Below are positions 17,592-25,472 of a stretch of 64,000 nt of DNA, piece by piece (positions within the stretch are counted from its first letter, which is position 1; the number at the start of each line of letters is the position of its first letter). The notes under the pieces are model-generated. The model ran no database searches. It saw only the letters and a list, made by a program, of their open reading frames with translations, and was not told where the DNA came from. Both the position numbers and the translations under genes were made by a program. The stretch covers positions 100,896 to 164,895 of the forward strand of contig NZ_BDBX01000010.1 in assembly GCF_001613205.1 (NCBI RefSeq), in the 5' to 3' direction. This DNA comes from Nocardia sienata NBRC 100364. GTDB taxonomy: Bacteria > Actinomycetota > Actinomycetes > Mycobacteriales > Mycobacteriaceae.

Positions 17592-18671
17592 ATGATCTCG
17601 ACGGTCGTCTGGGGGACCGGCAATGTGGGCCGCGCCGCCGTACGGGCGGTCGACGCCCACCCCGAACTCGAACTCACGGCTGTCCTCGTGCACGACCCGG
17701 TTAAGGCGGGCCGGGACGCGGGCGAACTGGCCGGGCTCGACCGAGCGCTGGGGGTGGCCGCCACGACCGATGTCGACGCGGTGCTGGCGGATCGGCCCGG
17801 GGCGGTGGTGTACGCCGCGTCGGGTGATATCCGGCCCGACGACGCCCTCGCCGATATCGTCCGTGCGATCGGCGGCGGCGCGGTGGTGGTGACCCCGGCC
17901 CTCTACGCCCTCTACGACCAGCGCGGCGCACCGCCCGAGGTCCGGGAACCGGTCCTGGCCGCGATCGAATCCGGCGGGGGCGCCCTGTTCGTCTCGGGCA
18001 TCGATCCCGGCTGGGGCAACGATGTGCTGCCGCTGCTCGTCAGCGGTCTGGGCAGTGTCGTCGAGGCGGTGCGCTGCCAGGAGATCTTCGACTACTCCAC
18101 CTACGACCAGCCCGATTCCGTGCGCTATCTGGTGGGCATGGGGCAGCCCATGGACCAGGTACCACCCATGGTGGCGCCCACGGTCCCGACCATGGTGTGG
18201 GGCGGACAGGTGCGGTTGATGGCCCGGGCACTCGGCGTCGAACTCGACGAAATCCGTGAGTCCGTACAGCGGCTGCCACTGGAAACCACCATCGAGACCG
18301 CGACCATGGGCAAGTTCGAGGCCGGCACCCAGGGGGCCATGCGTTTCGAAGTGCAGGGCATCGTGGCCGGTTCGCCCCGCATCGTCGTGGAGCACATCAC
18401 CCGGATCCACCCGTCGTGCGCACCCGAATGGCCCACCCCGCCCAACGGTGAGGGTGCGCACCGGGTGATCATCGAAGGCCGTCCGCGTATCGAGGTCACC
18501 GTCGAGGCGACCGACGAGGGCGGCAACTACGCGGCCGGTGGTAACGCCACCGCCGTGGGGCGGCTGGTCGGCGCGATCGACTGGCTGGTCGCCGCCGGAC
18601 CCGGCCTCTACGACGCCCTGGACGTCCCGCTGCGCCCGGCGGCCGGAAAGCTCGGAAGGAACGCCTCATGA
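17592..18671 (+). CDS. NAD(P)H-dependent amine dehydrogenase-family protein (dihydrodipicolinate-reductase-like fold)
   Basis: A 359-residue Rossmann protein. It opens with TVVWGTGNVGRAAVRAV, the dinucleotide-binding motif, and contains GIDPGWGNDVLPLL and RCQEIFDYSTYDQPDSVRYLVGMG, conserved in this family, which includes 2,4-diaminopentanoate dehydrogenase. The expected reaction is an NAD(P)-linked amine or imine oxidoreduction; the substrate is unknown. The gene starts a two-gene operon with an AhpD-like protein (ATGA overlap). Its promoter shares a palindrome with the divergent DUF98/monooxygenase pair. Confidence 0.8.
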   Translation: MISTVVWGTGNVGRAAVRAVDAHPELELTAVLVHDPVKAGRDAGELAGLDRALGVAATTDVDAVLADRPGAVVYAASGDIRPDDALADIVRAIGGGAVVVTPALYALYDQRGAPPEVREPVLAAIESGGGALFVSGIDPGWGNDVLPLLVSGLGSVVEAVRCQEIFDYSTYDQPDSVRYLVGMGQPMDQVPPMVAPTVPTMVWGGQVRLMARALGVELDEIRESVQRLPLETTIETATMGKFEAGTQGAMRFEVQGIVAGSPRIVVEHITRIHPSCAPEWPTPPNGEGAHRVIIEGRPRIEVTVEATDEGGNYAAGGNATAVGRLVGAIDWLVAAGPGLYDALDVPLRPAAGKLGRNAS

Positions 18672-19183
18672 GAGTCGACATCCCCGAAGGCAAGGATCCC
18701 ATCGGCTACGTCTGGGGTGAGATGGTGCCCGGGATCGGTCTCGCCGCCTCGAACTTCTCCATGGCGGTGTACGCGCACACCACACTGGGCCTGCGCGAGT
18801 TCGAGGCCGCGCGGTTGCGGATCGCCCAGATCAACGGCTGCGTGTTCTGCCTGGACTGGCGTACCGAACGCGACGGCCGGAAGGTGGAGGAGGGCTTCGA
18901 CGCCGCCGTCGCCGACTGGCGCGGCACCGAGTTGCTCGACGACCGGGCCCGGCTGGCCGCCGAATACGCCGAACGCTACGCCCTGGACCATCACAACCTC
19001 GACGAGGATTTCTGGGCCCGGATGACCGCGCGCTACAGCCAGGCCGAGATCGTGGAGCTGAGCATGTGCCTGGGCTCCTGGCTGGCTTTCGGCCGGCTCA
19101 ACCATGTCCTCGGACTCGACGCGGTGTGTGTGCTGCCCGGACATTCGGCCCCGAACGGCCCGGGTGCCCGGCCCGGCGCCTGA
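18668..19183 (+). CDS. Carboxymuconolactone decarboxylase-family protein (AhpD-like)
   Basis: A 171-residue helical protein with the CxxC active site of alkylhydroperoxidase D-like proteins (INGCVFCLDWRT, about residue 55-65) and a nearby acidic/His environment. Proteins of this family reduce peroxides or act as decarboxylases; members with CxxC are usually the antioxidant type. Its ATG overlaps the preceding stop, so it is translated together with the amine-dehydrogenase-like enzyme. This pairing recurs in actinomycetes and suggests detoxification of a product of that enzyme, although that is inference. Confidence 0.87.
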   Translation: MRVDIPEGKDPIGYVWGEMVPGIGLAASNFSMAVYAHTTLGLREFEAARLRIAQINGCVFCLDWRTERDGRKVEEGFDAAVADWRGTELLDDRARLAAEYAERYALDHHNLDEDFWARMTARYSQAEIVELSMCLGSWLAFGRLNHVLGLDAVCVLPGHSAPNGPGARPGA

Positions 19184-19240
19184 GTTCCCCGCCCGGGACC
19201 GGTGCGATGAATCCGCGGCGTCCTGGGTAAATGCGGGGGT

Positions 19241-19339
19241 ATGAAGACTCGAGACCGTATCGCCGAACCCTGGGGAGCACGTACCCGCTACGGTCCGGGG
19301 CTGTACGAACTCCGCGCCGAGGACCGAGGTGGCCGGTGA
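19241..19339 (+). CDS. 32-residue small ORF resembling the N-terminus of molybdopterin oxidoreductases
   Basis: ATG at 19241 after a GGGGG purine run, stop at 19337-19339. The peptide contains DRIAEPWGARTRYGPG, a sequence pattern found at the N-terminus of some actinomycete molybdopterin (formate-dehydrogenase-like) oxidoreductases. Here it ends after 32 residues and its stop overlaps the GTG of the next gene as GTGA. It therefore looks either like a translational leader for the next gene or a remnant captured upstream of it. No molybdoenzyme gene is in the window. Confidence 0.5.
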   Translation: MKTRDRIAEPWGARTRYGPGLYELRAEDRGGR

Positions 19340-19815
19340 AACTGCATATCGTCATCGAGGAACTGCAGTTCTCCGAGCGGGAACTCGCCGGGGAACTGGC
19401 GGCCGTCGCGGTCCGGCACCGGGCCGAGTACGAGATCCACCACACCGCCCGGGATCTGGCCGGCCGGTCGCAGGACCATCTCCGTGAACTGGACGCGCTC
19501 GCACCCCGATTCGGGGCGGCGAAGGGACACGGCCGGCGCCACCCGCGGGTGCGGCTTCCCCGTGCGCGCCGGCTGCGCACAACGGTCGCCCGGCCGCCGG
19601 ACCCGGGGCTGCGGCTGTTGCGGGACCTGCGCCGGCTGCATCAGCTCGCGGCGGGCGTGTCGGTGGACTGGGAGTTGCTCGCCCAGGGCGCGCAGGCGGC
19701 CCGGGAACCCGAACTCCTGGACCTCGCCGCGCAATGCCACCCGGGTACGCTGCGCCAGCTGCGCTGGACAAACGCCATGCTCAAAGCGCTCTCGCCCCAG
19801 ATCCTCGCGGGCTGA
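19336..19815 (+). CDS. Conserved helical protein of unknown function
   Basis: About 159 residues from the GTG at 19336, overlapping the preceding small ORF. It begins VKLHIVIEELQFSERELAGELAAVAVRHRAEYEIHHTARDLAGRSQDHL, an amphipathic helical segment. The middle is Arg-rich with an RRHPRVRLPRARRLR stretch, and the C-terminal helical part contains RLHQLAAGVSVDWELLAQGAQAARE. The pattern suggests an all-alpha bundle, possibly ferritin-like in topology, but no metal-binding motif is clear. Similar proteins occur in other actinomycetes without known function. Confidence 0.6.
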   Translation: MKLHIVIEELQFSERELAGELAAVAVRHRAEYEIHHTARDLAGRSQDHLRELDALAPRFGAAKGHGRRHPRVRLPRARRLRTTVARPPDPGLRLLRDLRRLHQLAAGVSVDWELLAQGAQAAREPELLDLAAQCHPGTLRQLRWTNAMLKALSPQILAG

Positions 19816-19917
19816 CCCCCCCGCCTGCCGCCGGTGGCCGAACCGTTGCCCGGCCGGCTGTGTCGGCACCGCCGCCACGGGTATGCCGCACACCCCGACG
19901 GACAGTGAGGTGAACGT

Positions 19918-21006
19918 ATGCGGGTGATCGTCACGGGGGCCACGGGAAATGTGGGTACCGCGGTGCTCGAGCAGCTCAGCGGTACCCCGACGGTGGATTC
20001 GATCGTGGGCGTGGCCCGGCGGAAACCGGAGCACGCGCATCCGGGGGTGGAGTGGGTGGCGGCCGATATTCGCTCCGCCGATCTGGTGTCGCTGTTCCGC
20101 GGTGCCGACGCGGTGGTCGACCTGGCCTGGGTGTTCCAGCCCACGCGCCGCCCCCGTGATACCTGGCGGACGAATGTCGGCGGGACCGGCCGGGTGCTCG
20201 CCGCCGTGGCCGCGGCCGGGGTGCCCGCACTGGTACACGCCTCCTCGGTCGCCGCCTACTCGCCCGCGACCGGCGACGAGCCGGTCGACGAGAGCTGGCC
20301 GACCGAGGGCTGGCCGGGGGCGTCCTACGCGGTCGAGAAGGCCTATGTGGAGCGGTTGCTGGACCTCTTCGAATACGAGCGTCCGGACTGCCGCCTGATC
20401 CGGATGCGCCCGGCGTTCACCTTCCAGCGCGCCTCGGCCGCACAGCAGCGCCGGTTGTTCGCCGGGCCGCTGGTCCCCGGCCCGCTGGTCCGGCCGGGAC
20501 TGCTGCCACTGTTGCCCTATCCGCGCGGACTGCGCTTCCAGGCGCTACACAGTGCCGACGCGGGCCGTGCCTATACGGCGGCGGTGCTCTCCGGCGCGCG
20601 GGGTGCGTTCAATATCGCGGCCGAACCTGTCCTCGACCGTGCCGAGATCGCGCGACTGCTGGATGTGCGTACGGTCGAAGTCCCCCGGTGGCCGGTCCGG
20701 ACCGCGCTGGCCGGCGCCTGGCATCTACGCCTGGTACCCGCCACCCCCGGCCTGTTCGACGCGATGATGCAGTTGCCGATCATGGACACCACCAGGGCCC
20801 GGACCGAACTCGGCTGGCAGCCGCGCGTCACCGCGACCGATGCGCTGCGCGAGTTCCTCGAAGGCCTGCGCGGCGGCCACGGTGGCGCTACCCCGCCGCT
20901 GGCGGCCGACGCGGGGGGAGTGGGTCGGTACCGCGAGGTGACCTCCGGGGTCGGCGGTCGCGATCCGGTCGACGACCGGCTGTGTGATCGCGATCCGTCA
21001 GGGTAG
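19918..21006 (+). CDS. NAD-dependent epimerase/dehydratase (extended SDR)
   Basis: A 362-residue extended short-chain dehydrogenase. It has the N-terminal GATGNVGTAV nucleotide-binding motif, ADIR preceding the first acidic residue of the adenine pocket, and the catalytic triad region HASSVAAYS followed by YAVEKAYVE (Tyr-x3-Lys). The C-terminal 40 residues beyond LREFLEGLRGG are Gly/Asp/Arg-rich and probably disordered. It is adjacent to a second SDR gene and could act on sugar-nucleotide or sterol-like substrates; the exact substrate is not readable. Confidence 0.85.
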   Translation: MRVIVTGATGNVGTAVLEQLSGTPTVDSIVGVARRKPEHAHPGVEWVAADIRSADLVSLFRGADAVVDLAWVFQPTRRPRDTWRTNVGGTGRVLAAVAAAGVPALVHASSVAAYSPATGDEPVDESWPTEGWPGASYAVEKAYVERLLDLFEYERPDCRLIRMRPAFTFQRASAAQQRRLFAGPLVPGPLVRPGLLPLLPYPRGLRFQALHSADAGRAYTAAVLSGARGAFNIAAEPVLDRAEIARLLDVRTVEVPRWPVRTALAGAWHLRLVPATPGLFDAMMQLPIMDTTRARTELGWQPRVTATDALREFLEGLRGGHGGATPPLAADAGGVGRYREVTSGVGGRDPVDDRLCDRDPSG

Positions 21007-21015
21007 CCGCGCGGT

Positions 21016-21855
21016 ATGGCAACTATCGCTCCCTTACCGAAAGAACGTATAGGCGCGCCGCTACGGGCCGTGGTGACCGGCTCCGATTCGGGGATCGGCC
21101 GGGCGATCGCGGTGGCGCTGGCCGGCGGCGGCGTCGATGTCGGGATCACCTACCACTCGGACGAGGCCGGAGCGGCGCATACGGCCGGACTGGCCCGTGA
21201 CCGGGGCGCGCGGGCGGCTGTGCGGCGAATGGACCTGGACGATCTGCCCACGAGTACCGCTGCCGTGGACGAATTGGCCGCCGAACTGGGCGGGGTGGAT
21301 GTGCTGGTCAACTGCGCCGGCACCGGCTCCGCGCAGAAGGCGATGGATATGGACTTCGACACCTGGCGGCATGTCCTGTCGGTCGACCTGGACGGCGCCT
21401 TCCTCTGTACGCAACGCGCCGTCCGGCACATGACGGAGGCCGGCCGTGGCGGGCGGATCATCAATATCACCAGCGTGCACGAGCACGCGCCCAAGGTGGG
21501 GGCGGCCCCCTACTGCGCGGCGAAGGCGGGCCTCGGTGCGCTGACCAAAGTGCTGGCGCTGGAACTGGCCGAACACGACATCACCGTGAACTCGGTGGCG
21601 CCCGGTGAGATCGCCACCCCGATGACCGGGCAGGAGGACGCCGATCCACGCGAACAACCCCGGCCGGGGCTGCCGCTGGGCCGGCCCGGCCACGCCGAGG
21701 AAGTCGCTTCCGTGGTGGCTTTCCTGGCAACCCCCGCCGCGGGGTATGTGACCGGAGCGTCCTATGTCGTCGACGGCGGCATGTTGCTGATGGGGCCGCA
21801 ATCCAGCCAGCTCGTCGGGGACGAGAGCTGGCGTGATCCGAAGGGAGACGCATGA
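21016..21855 (+). CDS. Classical SDR oxidoreductase
   Basis: A 279-residue short-chain dehydrogenase. It shows the cofactor motif TGSDSGIGRA (residues 22-31), the NCAGTGSA structural motif, the catalytic Ser in ITSVHEHAP and the Tyr-x3-Lys in YCAAKAGL. The C-terminal part contains ASYVVDGGMLLMGP, the standard ending for 3-oxoacyl-ACP-reductase and glucose-1-dehydrogenase-like enzymes. Its stop overlaps the next gene (ATGA), so it is coupled to the catalase-like protein, and it lies 10 bases after the epimerase gene. Confidence 0.88.
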   Translation: MATIAPLPKERIGAPLRAVVTGSDSGIGRAIAVALAGGGVDVGITYHSDEAGAAHTAGLARDRGARAAVRRMDLDDLPTSTAAVDELAAELGGVDVLVNCAGTGSAQKAMDMDFDTWRHVLSVDLDGAFLCTQRAVRHMTEAGRGGRIINITSVHEHAPKVGAAPYCAAKAGLGALTKVLALELAEHDITVNSVAPGEIATPMTGQEDADPREQPRPGLPLGRPGHAEEVASVVAFLATPAAGYVTGASYVVDGGMLLMGPQSSQLVGDESWRDPKGDA

Positions 21856-22583
21856 TGACCGATCGACTTACGCTGGCTCCGGTGTCGGCGCTGGTGCGCG
21901 GCGCGTTCGACGCCGGCGCTCATCTCCGGCACGCCCGTTTCTTCCACCCGCGCGGTGTCCGGCTCTCCGGCCGGTTCCGCGCCGAACCCGAATTCACCCG
22001 GCTTTTCGGGGAGGGCGACCGCGCGACCATCGGGCGACTCTCGAAAGGGGTGGGAACTCCCGGTGGCGTCCCGGATATCCTCGGACTCGCCTTCCGGGTG
22101 CTCGACATCAACGACAAGCCCTGGGATTTCGCGCTGGCCACCACGGGGCAGCGCCCGGTCGCCCGGTTGTCGCTGACCGTCGCGCGTGGCTGGGACAGCG
22201 CCCGGTTCGGCAGTCTGCTGCCCTATCAGTGGGACGATTCGGCTCCACTCTGGGTGCTCGCCGAGCCGGACCCGGGGCTACCCGCCAGCACCTCGCTGTC
22301 GGCCCTCGCGCGGCATGTGCACGAGCACCAGGTCGGGTACACGATCTCGGTCGCCGGTTACGGGCCCGCGCGCCAGACAGTCGGGCACCTGGCGCTGCGC
22401 GCCGCGGATCCCGGCGAGCATCGCACCGATTTCTACGATCCCGTGCTCAACCACCCCGCCGACGTAGCGCTGCTACCCCGTGCGGTGCAGCGGTTGCGGG
22501 AATCGGCCTACGACGGCAGTCGCCGTGGTCGCGGCGTCGAGGACCGGGAAACCGGCCGGGTCGAGGTGGGCCCGCACCGGTGA
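21852..22583 (+). CDS. Catalase-fold-like protein of unknown function
   Basis: A 243-residue protein translationally coupled to the upstream SDR. The segment HARFFHPRGVRLSGRFRAEPEFTRLF, followed by GVPDILGLAFRVLD, resembles the start of heme catalase-like domains (HPxGVxxxGxF, then DxxGFAxKF), and the protein continues with a beta-rich core. The family appears in actinomycetes under various names including 'phosphodiesterase', for which there is no visible active site. A conserved Tyr ligand as in catalases could not be identified with certainty. Assigning heme binding is speculative. Confidence 0.5.
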   Translation: MMTDRLTLAPVSALVRGAFDAGAHLRHARFFHPRGVRLSGRFRAEPEFTRLFGEGDRATIGRLSKGVGTPGGVPDILGLAFRVLDINDKPWDFALATTGQRPVARLSLTVARGWDSARFGSLLPYQWDDSAPLWVLAEPDPGLPASTSLSALARHVHEHQVGYTISVAGYGPARQTVGHLALRAADPGEHRTDFYDPVLNHPADVALLPRAVQRLRESAYDGSRRGRGVEDRETGRVEVGPHR

Positions 22584-22647
22584 CGGTGGGTTCGAGGAAA
22601 TCGGTGGCGGGGTGTTTGCGCGCCGTTGTCCGGGAAAACACGCGACC

Positions 22648-22947
22648 ATGAACGAAACCGAGGATCCCGGCACGGAATCCGCCGAGATCGCCGAGTGGGC
22701 GAGCAGCGCGATTCCCTCGACCGGCGAACAACTGGACGAAGACGAACTGGCCGCCGATCCGCTCGAGGAGGGTATGGACCCGCCCGACCACTGGTCCGCC
22801 GCGGATCGCTACGCCACCTCGCCGCGGGAGCAGCGGGAGGGCGAACCTATGGAGCGCCGGCTGGCAGAGGAGGAGCCCGATATCGTGCCGGAGGGGCAGC
22901 GTTCGGCCGCCGGGCCCGACGCGCAGCCCGGTGCCGAGCAGCCCTGA
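22648..22947 (+). CDS. DUF5709-like acidic small protein
   Basis: A 99-residue, very acidic protein starting MNETEDPGTES. The core QLDEDELAADPLEEGMDPPDHWSAADRYATSPREQREGEPMERRLAEEEPD matches the DUF5709 pattern (an L-x-E-D-x-L-x-D-x-x-x-E-G-Y/M-x-P-P-E/D block, then a G-E-x-x-E-R-R-L-A-x-E-E-P-D tail). Function is unknown; such proteins are short, soluble and apparently disordered. The stop codon sits within a strong hairpin at 22934-22956. Confidence 0.68.
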   Translation: MNETEDPGTESAEIAEWASSAIPSTGEQLDEDELAADPLEEGMDPPDHWSAADRYATSPREQREGEPMERRLAEEEPDIVPEGQRSAAGPDAQPGAEQP

Positions 22948-22956
22948 GCTGCTCGG
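22934..22956 (+). terminator. Hairpin terminator overlapping the DUF5709-like stop codon
   Basis: CCGAGCAGC pairs with GCTGCTCGG around a five-base loop that holds the TGA. A second hairpin (CCGCCCGGTCG at 22988-22998 with CGACCGGGCGG at 23022-23032) follows and may serve the convergent NUDIX gene. Confidence 0.65.
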
Positions 22957-23095
22957 GGCTCGGGCGGTGCCGGGGGCCCGGCCGTGTCCGCCCGGTCGGC
23001 GATTGCGTAATTCGTAGTCGGCGACCGGGCGGCTACCGACCGGCGGGTGCCGACTCCCGAGTCCGCCGCTCGTCAGTGGCGTCGCCGGCGAGAGC

Positions 23096-23803
23096 TCAGT
23101 GCCTCGTCCAGGTGGGCTGAGCGAAATCCGCGACCCGGGCCGCTTTCGGTTCGCTGCCCAGCAGCACCACCTCGCGGAACTGCCAGAGCATGGCGCCGGT
23201 GGGGGCGTGGATCGTCATATTCGGGCCCAAGCGCATCTGCAGCAGGCCGGGTTCACCGGGCGGGGCGTCGACCGCCGGGGCGCCGTCGTGCATCCGGGCG
23301 GAGTCCGGTAGCACCCAGTGCGGTGTGTCGTCGGCGGCGAGCCGGTCGAAGGTGGCCTGGTGCACCGAATGGACTTCGTCGGCGTTCGGGTTCAGGCGCG
23401 TGATGTCGGACAGCGTCGCCACCACGGGAGTGATGGCGAATCCGGAGCTGGCCGGGAAGTCGTCGAGCGTGCCGAGTACGTCCTCGGGGCCGGTCGTCAA
23501 CCCGAGTTCTTCGTGTAGTTCGCGCAAGGCGGCCTGCTGCGTGGTCTCGCCCGGTTCGACGCGGCCGCCGGGCAGCGCCCACTGCCCGGCATTGCGGCCG
23601 CGATAGGCCCGTTTGATGACCAGCACAGACAATGACCCGCCCGTGTCCACTACACACAGCACCACGGCGGCCCGGCGCAATCCGTCGGTATCGGGTACCG
23701 CGATTCGCGGGAACACTGCCAGCCGAGCCCGTGCGAGGGTGCGGAAATCATCGAGGTGGTGGGGGACCCGCGGTCCCGGGTCTGCGCCCATATGTTCGAT
23801 CAT
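23096..23803 (-). CDS. NUDIX hydrolase (CoA-pyrophosphatase-like)
   Basis: A 235-residue protein with a full Nudix box, GGRVEPGETTQQAALRELHEELGL, in the order G-x5-E-x7-R-E-U-x-E-E-x-G-U. It hydrolyses nucleoside diphosphates linked to another moiety. The preceding NAGQWALPGG stretch and the following GFAITPVVATL resemble CoA pyrophosphatases of the NudL type, but the NudL-specific signature was not verified. It lies 40 bases downstream of the lexA-like gene on the same strand, so co-transcription from that promoter is possible. Confidence 0.87.
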   Translation of the reverse strand: MIEHMGADPGPRVPHHLDDFRTLARARLAVFPRIAVPDTDGLRRAAVVLCVVDTGGSLSVLVIKRAYRGRNAGQWALPGGRVEPGETTQQAALRELHEELGLTTGPEDVLGTLDDFPASSGFAITPVVATLSDITRLNPNADEVHSVHQATFDRLAADDTPHWVLPDSARMHDGAPAVDAPPGEPGLLQMRLGPNMTIHAPTGAMLWQFREVVLLGSEPKAARVADFAQPTWTRH

Positions 23804-23843
23804 GCACCATCGGCCCGCGCCCGCTCCGCGGCGGGCGCGGCGT

Positions 23844-24488
23844 TCACATCCGCCGCATCACCGAGACGACCTTGCCCAGCACCACCGCGTGGTCGCCGTC
23901 GATCACCCGGTAGGCGGGGTTGCGCGGTTCCAGGTACACATGCCCGGCGCGGCGGCGGAAGACCTTCACCGTCGCCTCCCCGTCCAGCATCGCGGCGACG
24001 ATCTCGCCGTTCTGCGCGTCGGGCTGGCGGCGCACCACCACGATATCCCCGTCGCAGATGGCCGCGTCCACCATCGAATCCCCGCGTACCCGCAACCCGA
24101 ACACGGTCCCGTGGCCCACGAGTTCCCGGGGCAGCGTGAGCACGTCGTCGGTGTGCTCGTCGGCGAGGATCGGCGTACCCGCCGCGATATCGCCGACGAC
24201 AGGGACCGCGACGGCGTCGCGGGCGGGTTCGGCCTCGGTTCCGGCGTTCAGGAACAGCCGCACGTCCATGGGGCGCGAGACCCCGTCACCGCGGCGCAGG
24301 AAACCCTTCTCCTCCAGGCTCCTCAGATGTTTCGACACCGAGGACGAGGAGCGCAGCCCGACGGCTTCGCCGAGCCGGCGGGTATTCGGCGGGTAACCGT
24401 GGCGCACCACCCATTCCCCTATCACCGCGAGGATGCGGCGCTGACGTTCCGGCAGGGTCGAGGTGTCGAGGTGGTCGTATTCGGTCAC
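23844..24488 (-). CDS. lexA: LexA-type SOS repressor (probable second LexA)
   Basis: A 214-residue repressor/protease starting at a GTG. Residues 1-75 form the winged helix DNA-binding domain (LPERQRRILAVIGEWVVRHGYPPNTRRLGEAVGLRSSSSVSKHL). The autocleavage site Ala-Gly is in VVGDIAAGTPI, the catalytic Ser in LRVRGDSMVDAAI and the Lys in GEATVKVF. It should bind operators and self-cleave on RecA filaments. The recognition helix (SSSSVSKHL) differs from the typical LexA form (TSTSSVAHQL), and no CGAAC-N4-GTTCG-type SOS box was seen upstream, so this may be a paralogue with different targets. An 8-bp tandem repeat occupies its upstream region. Confidence 0.85.
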   Translation of the reverse strand: MTEYDHLDTSTLPERQRRILAVIGEWVVRHGYPPNTRRLGEAVGLRSSSSVSKHLRSLEEKGFLRRGDGVSRPMDVRLFLNAGTEAEPARDAVAVPVVGDIAAGTPILADEHTDDVLTLPRELVGHGTVFGLRVRGDSMVDAAICDGDIVVVRRQPDAQNGEIVAAMLDGEATVKVFRRRAGHVYLEPRNPAYRVIDGDHAVVLGKVVSVMRRM

Positions 24489-24536
24489 CGCGACATCGTA
24501 TGACCAGGCGTGACGGCCGTTTACGTGGTATCCGTC

Positions 24537-24624
24537 GTTGCCGGGTTGCCGGGTTGCCGGGTTGCCGGGTTGCCGGGTTGCCGGGTTGCCGGGTTGCCGG
24601 GTTGCCGGGTTGCCGGGTTGCCGG
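24537..24624. repeat. Eleven tandem copies of GTTGCCGG
   Basis: Eleven exact, uninterrupted 8-bp units followed by a degenerate partial copy, lying 49-136 bases upstream of the lexA-like start codon and downstream of the flavin-reductase stop. Since eight is not a multiple of three, copy-number changes would alter the spacing of promoter elements rather than a reading frame. Uninterrupted short repeats like this are prone to slipped-strand length change. Confidence 0.95.
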
Positions 24625-24639
24625 TTGCCGGGGGTGGGC

Positions 24640-25230
24640 TCAGCGCGCAGCGTAGGGCCGGGCCGCGCGGGCGGTTCGCAGCGCCTCGCCCCACCAGACG
24701 AGCTGGTCGAGCAGCGTGGTGGCGGCGGTATCGGCGCCGGCGTCGGGTGCCAGTGTGCCGGTATCGTCTCGCTGACCCCAGGGGTTGTGGAAACTGACGG
24801 TGTCGCGGACGGTGACAGCGTGCAGTTCGGCGAACACCGCGCGCAGATGCTCGGTCGCCCGCAGGCCGCCCGAGATACCGCCGTAGCTCACGAAACCCAC
24901 GGGTTTGGCCTGCCACTCCGCATGGTGCAGATCGATGAAGTTCTTCAGGGTGCCGGGATAGCTGTGGTTGTACTCCGGCGTGATCACCACGAAGGCGTCG
25001 GCGGCGGCGAGCGTCTCCCGGGTCCCGGCGATGCCGGCGGCGGGCGCGCCGAAGATGTGCGGTAGTTCGGTGTCCGCGATATCGACGGTGGTGGGTGTCA
25101 GATCGGCGCGCAGCGACGCCCTGCTCAGGAACCAGTCGCCGACAGCGGGTGCGAAGCGACCGTCCCGGCTGCTGCCGATGACGACCGCGACGCGCAGGGG
25201 TGTACCGGTGCCGGATGCGGCGATATCCAC
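24640..25230 (-). CDS. NADPH-dependent FMN reductase-family protein
   Basis: About 196 residues from the GTG at 25230, which has GGAGG five bases upstream; longer starts lack this. The flavodoxin-like fold begins LRVAVVIGSSRDGRFAPAVGDWF (phosphate loop SSRDGR) and contains the FMN-binding PEYNHSYPGTLKNFIDLHHAEW and VGFVSYGGISGGLRA motifs characteristic of the family (azoreductase/quinone reductase type). It supplies reduced flavin or reduces quinones with NADPH. It is upstream of the lexA-like gene but separated from it by the tandem repeat. Confidence 0.9.
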   Translation of the reverse strand: MDIAASGTGTPLRVAVVIGSSRDGRFAPAVGDWFLSRASLRADLTPTTVDIADTELPHIFGAPAAGIAGTRETLAAADAFVVITPEYNHSYPGTLKNFIDLHHAEWQAKPVGFVSYGGISGGLRATEHLRAVFAELHAVTVRDTVSFHNPWGQRDDTGTLAPDAGADTAATTLLDQLVWWGEALRTARAARPYAAR

Positions 25231-25472
25231 TTTTCCTCCAGAAGGTGTGCCGGGCGGCGGGTCCGCCGCTCTACCGACCACTCTGGATCCTCAACTATCG
25301 TTGAGGTCAAGCCGGAGAACCGGCCTCCTGTGACGGGCCTCCGGCAACGGGTATGCCGACGATAGAACGTGGCGCATCACGGAACGGTTGCGCGAGCTCT
25401 ACACTGGCGCGGTCGGCGAGCCGACGTTCTAGTCTGGAACCGGACGGCGTATGCCCTGGCACGAGGGAGCAC

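Noticed and set aside
24537..24624. CRISPR-like array
   Set aside because: The units are 8 bp and contiguous with no spacers; it is a microsatellite-type tandem repeat.
25362..25432. SOS box near the GNAT gene (TAGAACGT and ACGTTCTA)
   Set aside because: The two halves are complementary but more than 50 bases apart, too far for a LexA site.
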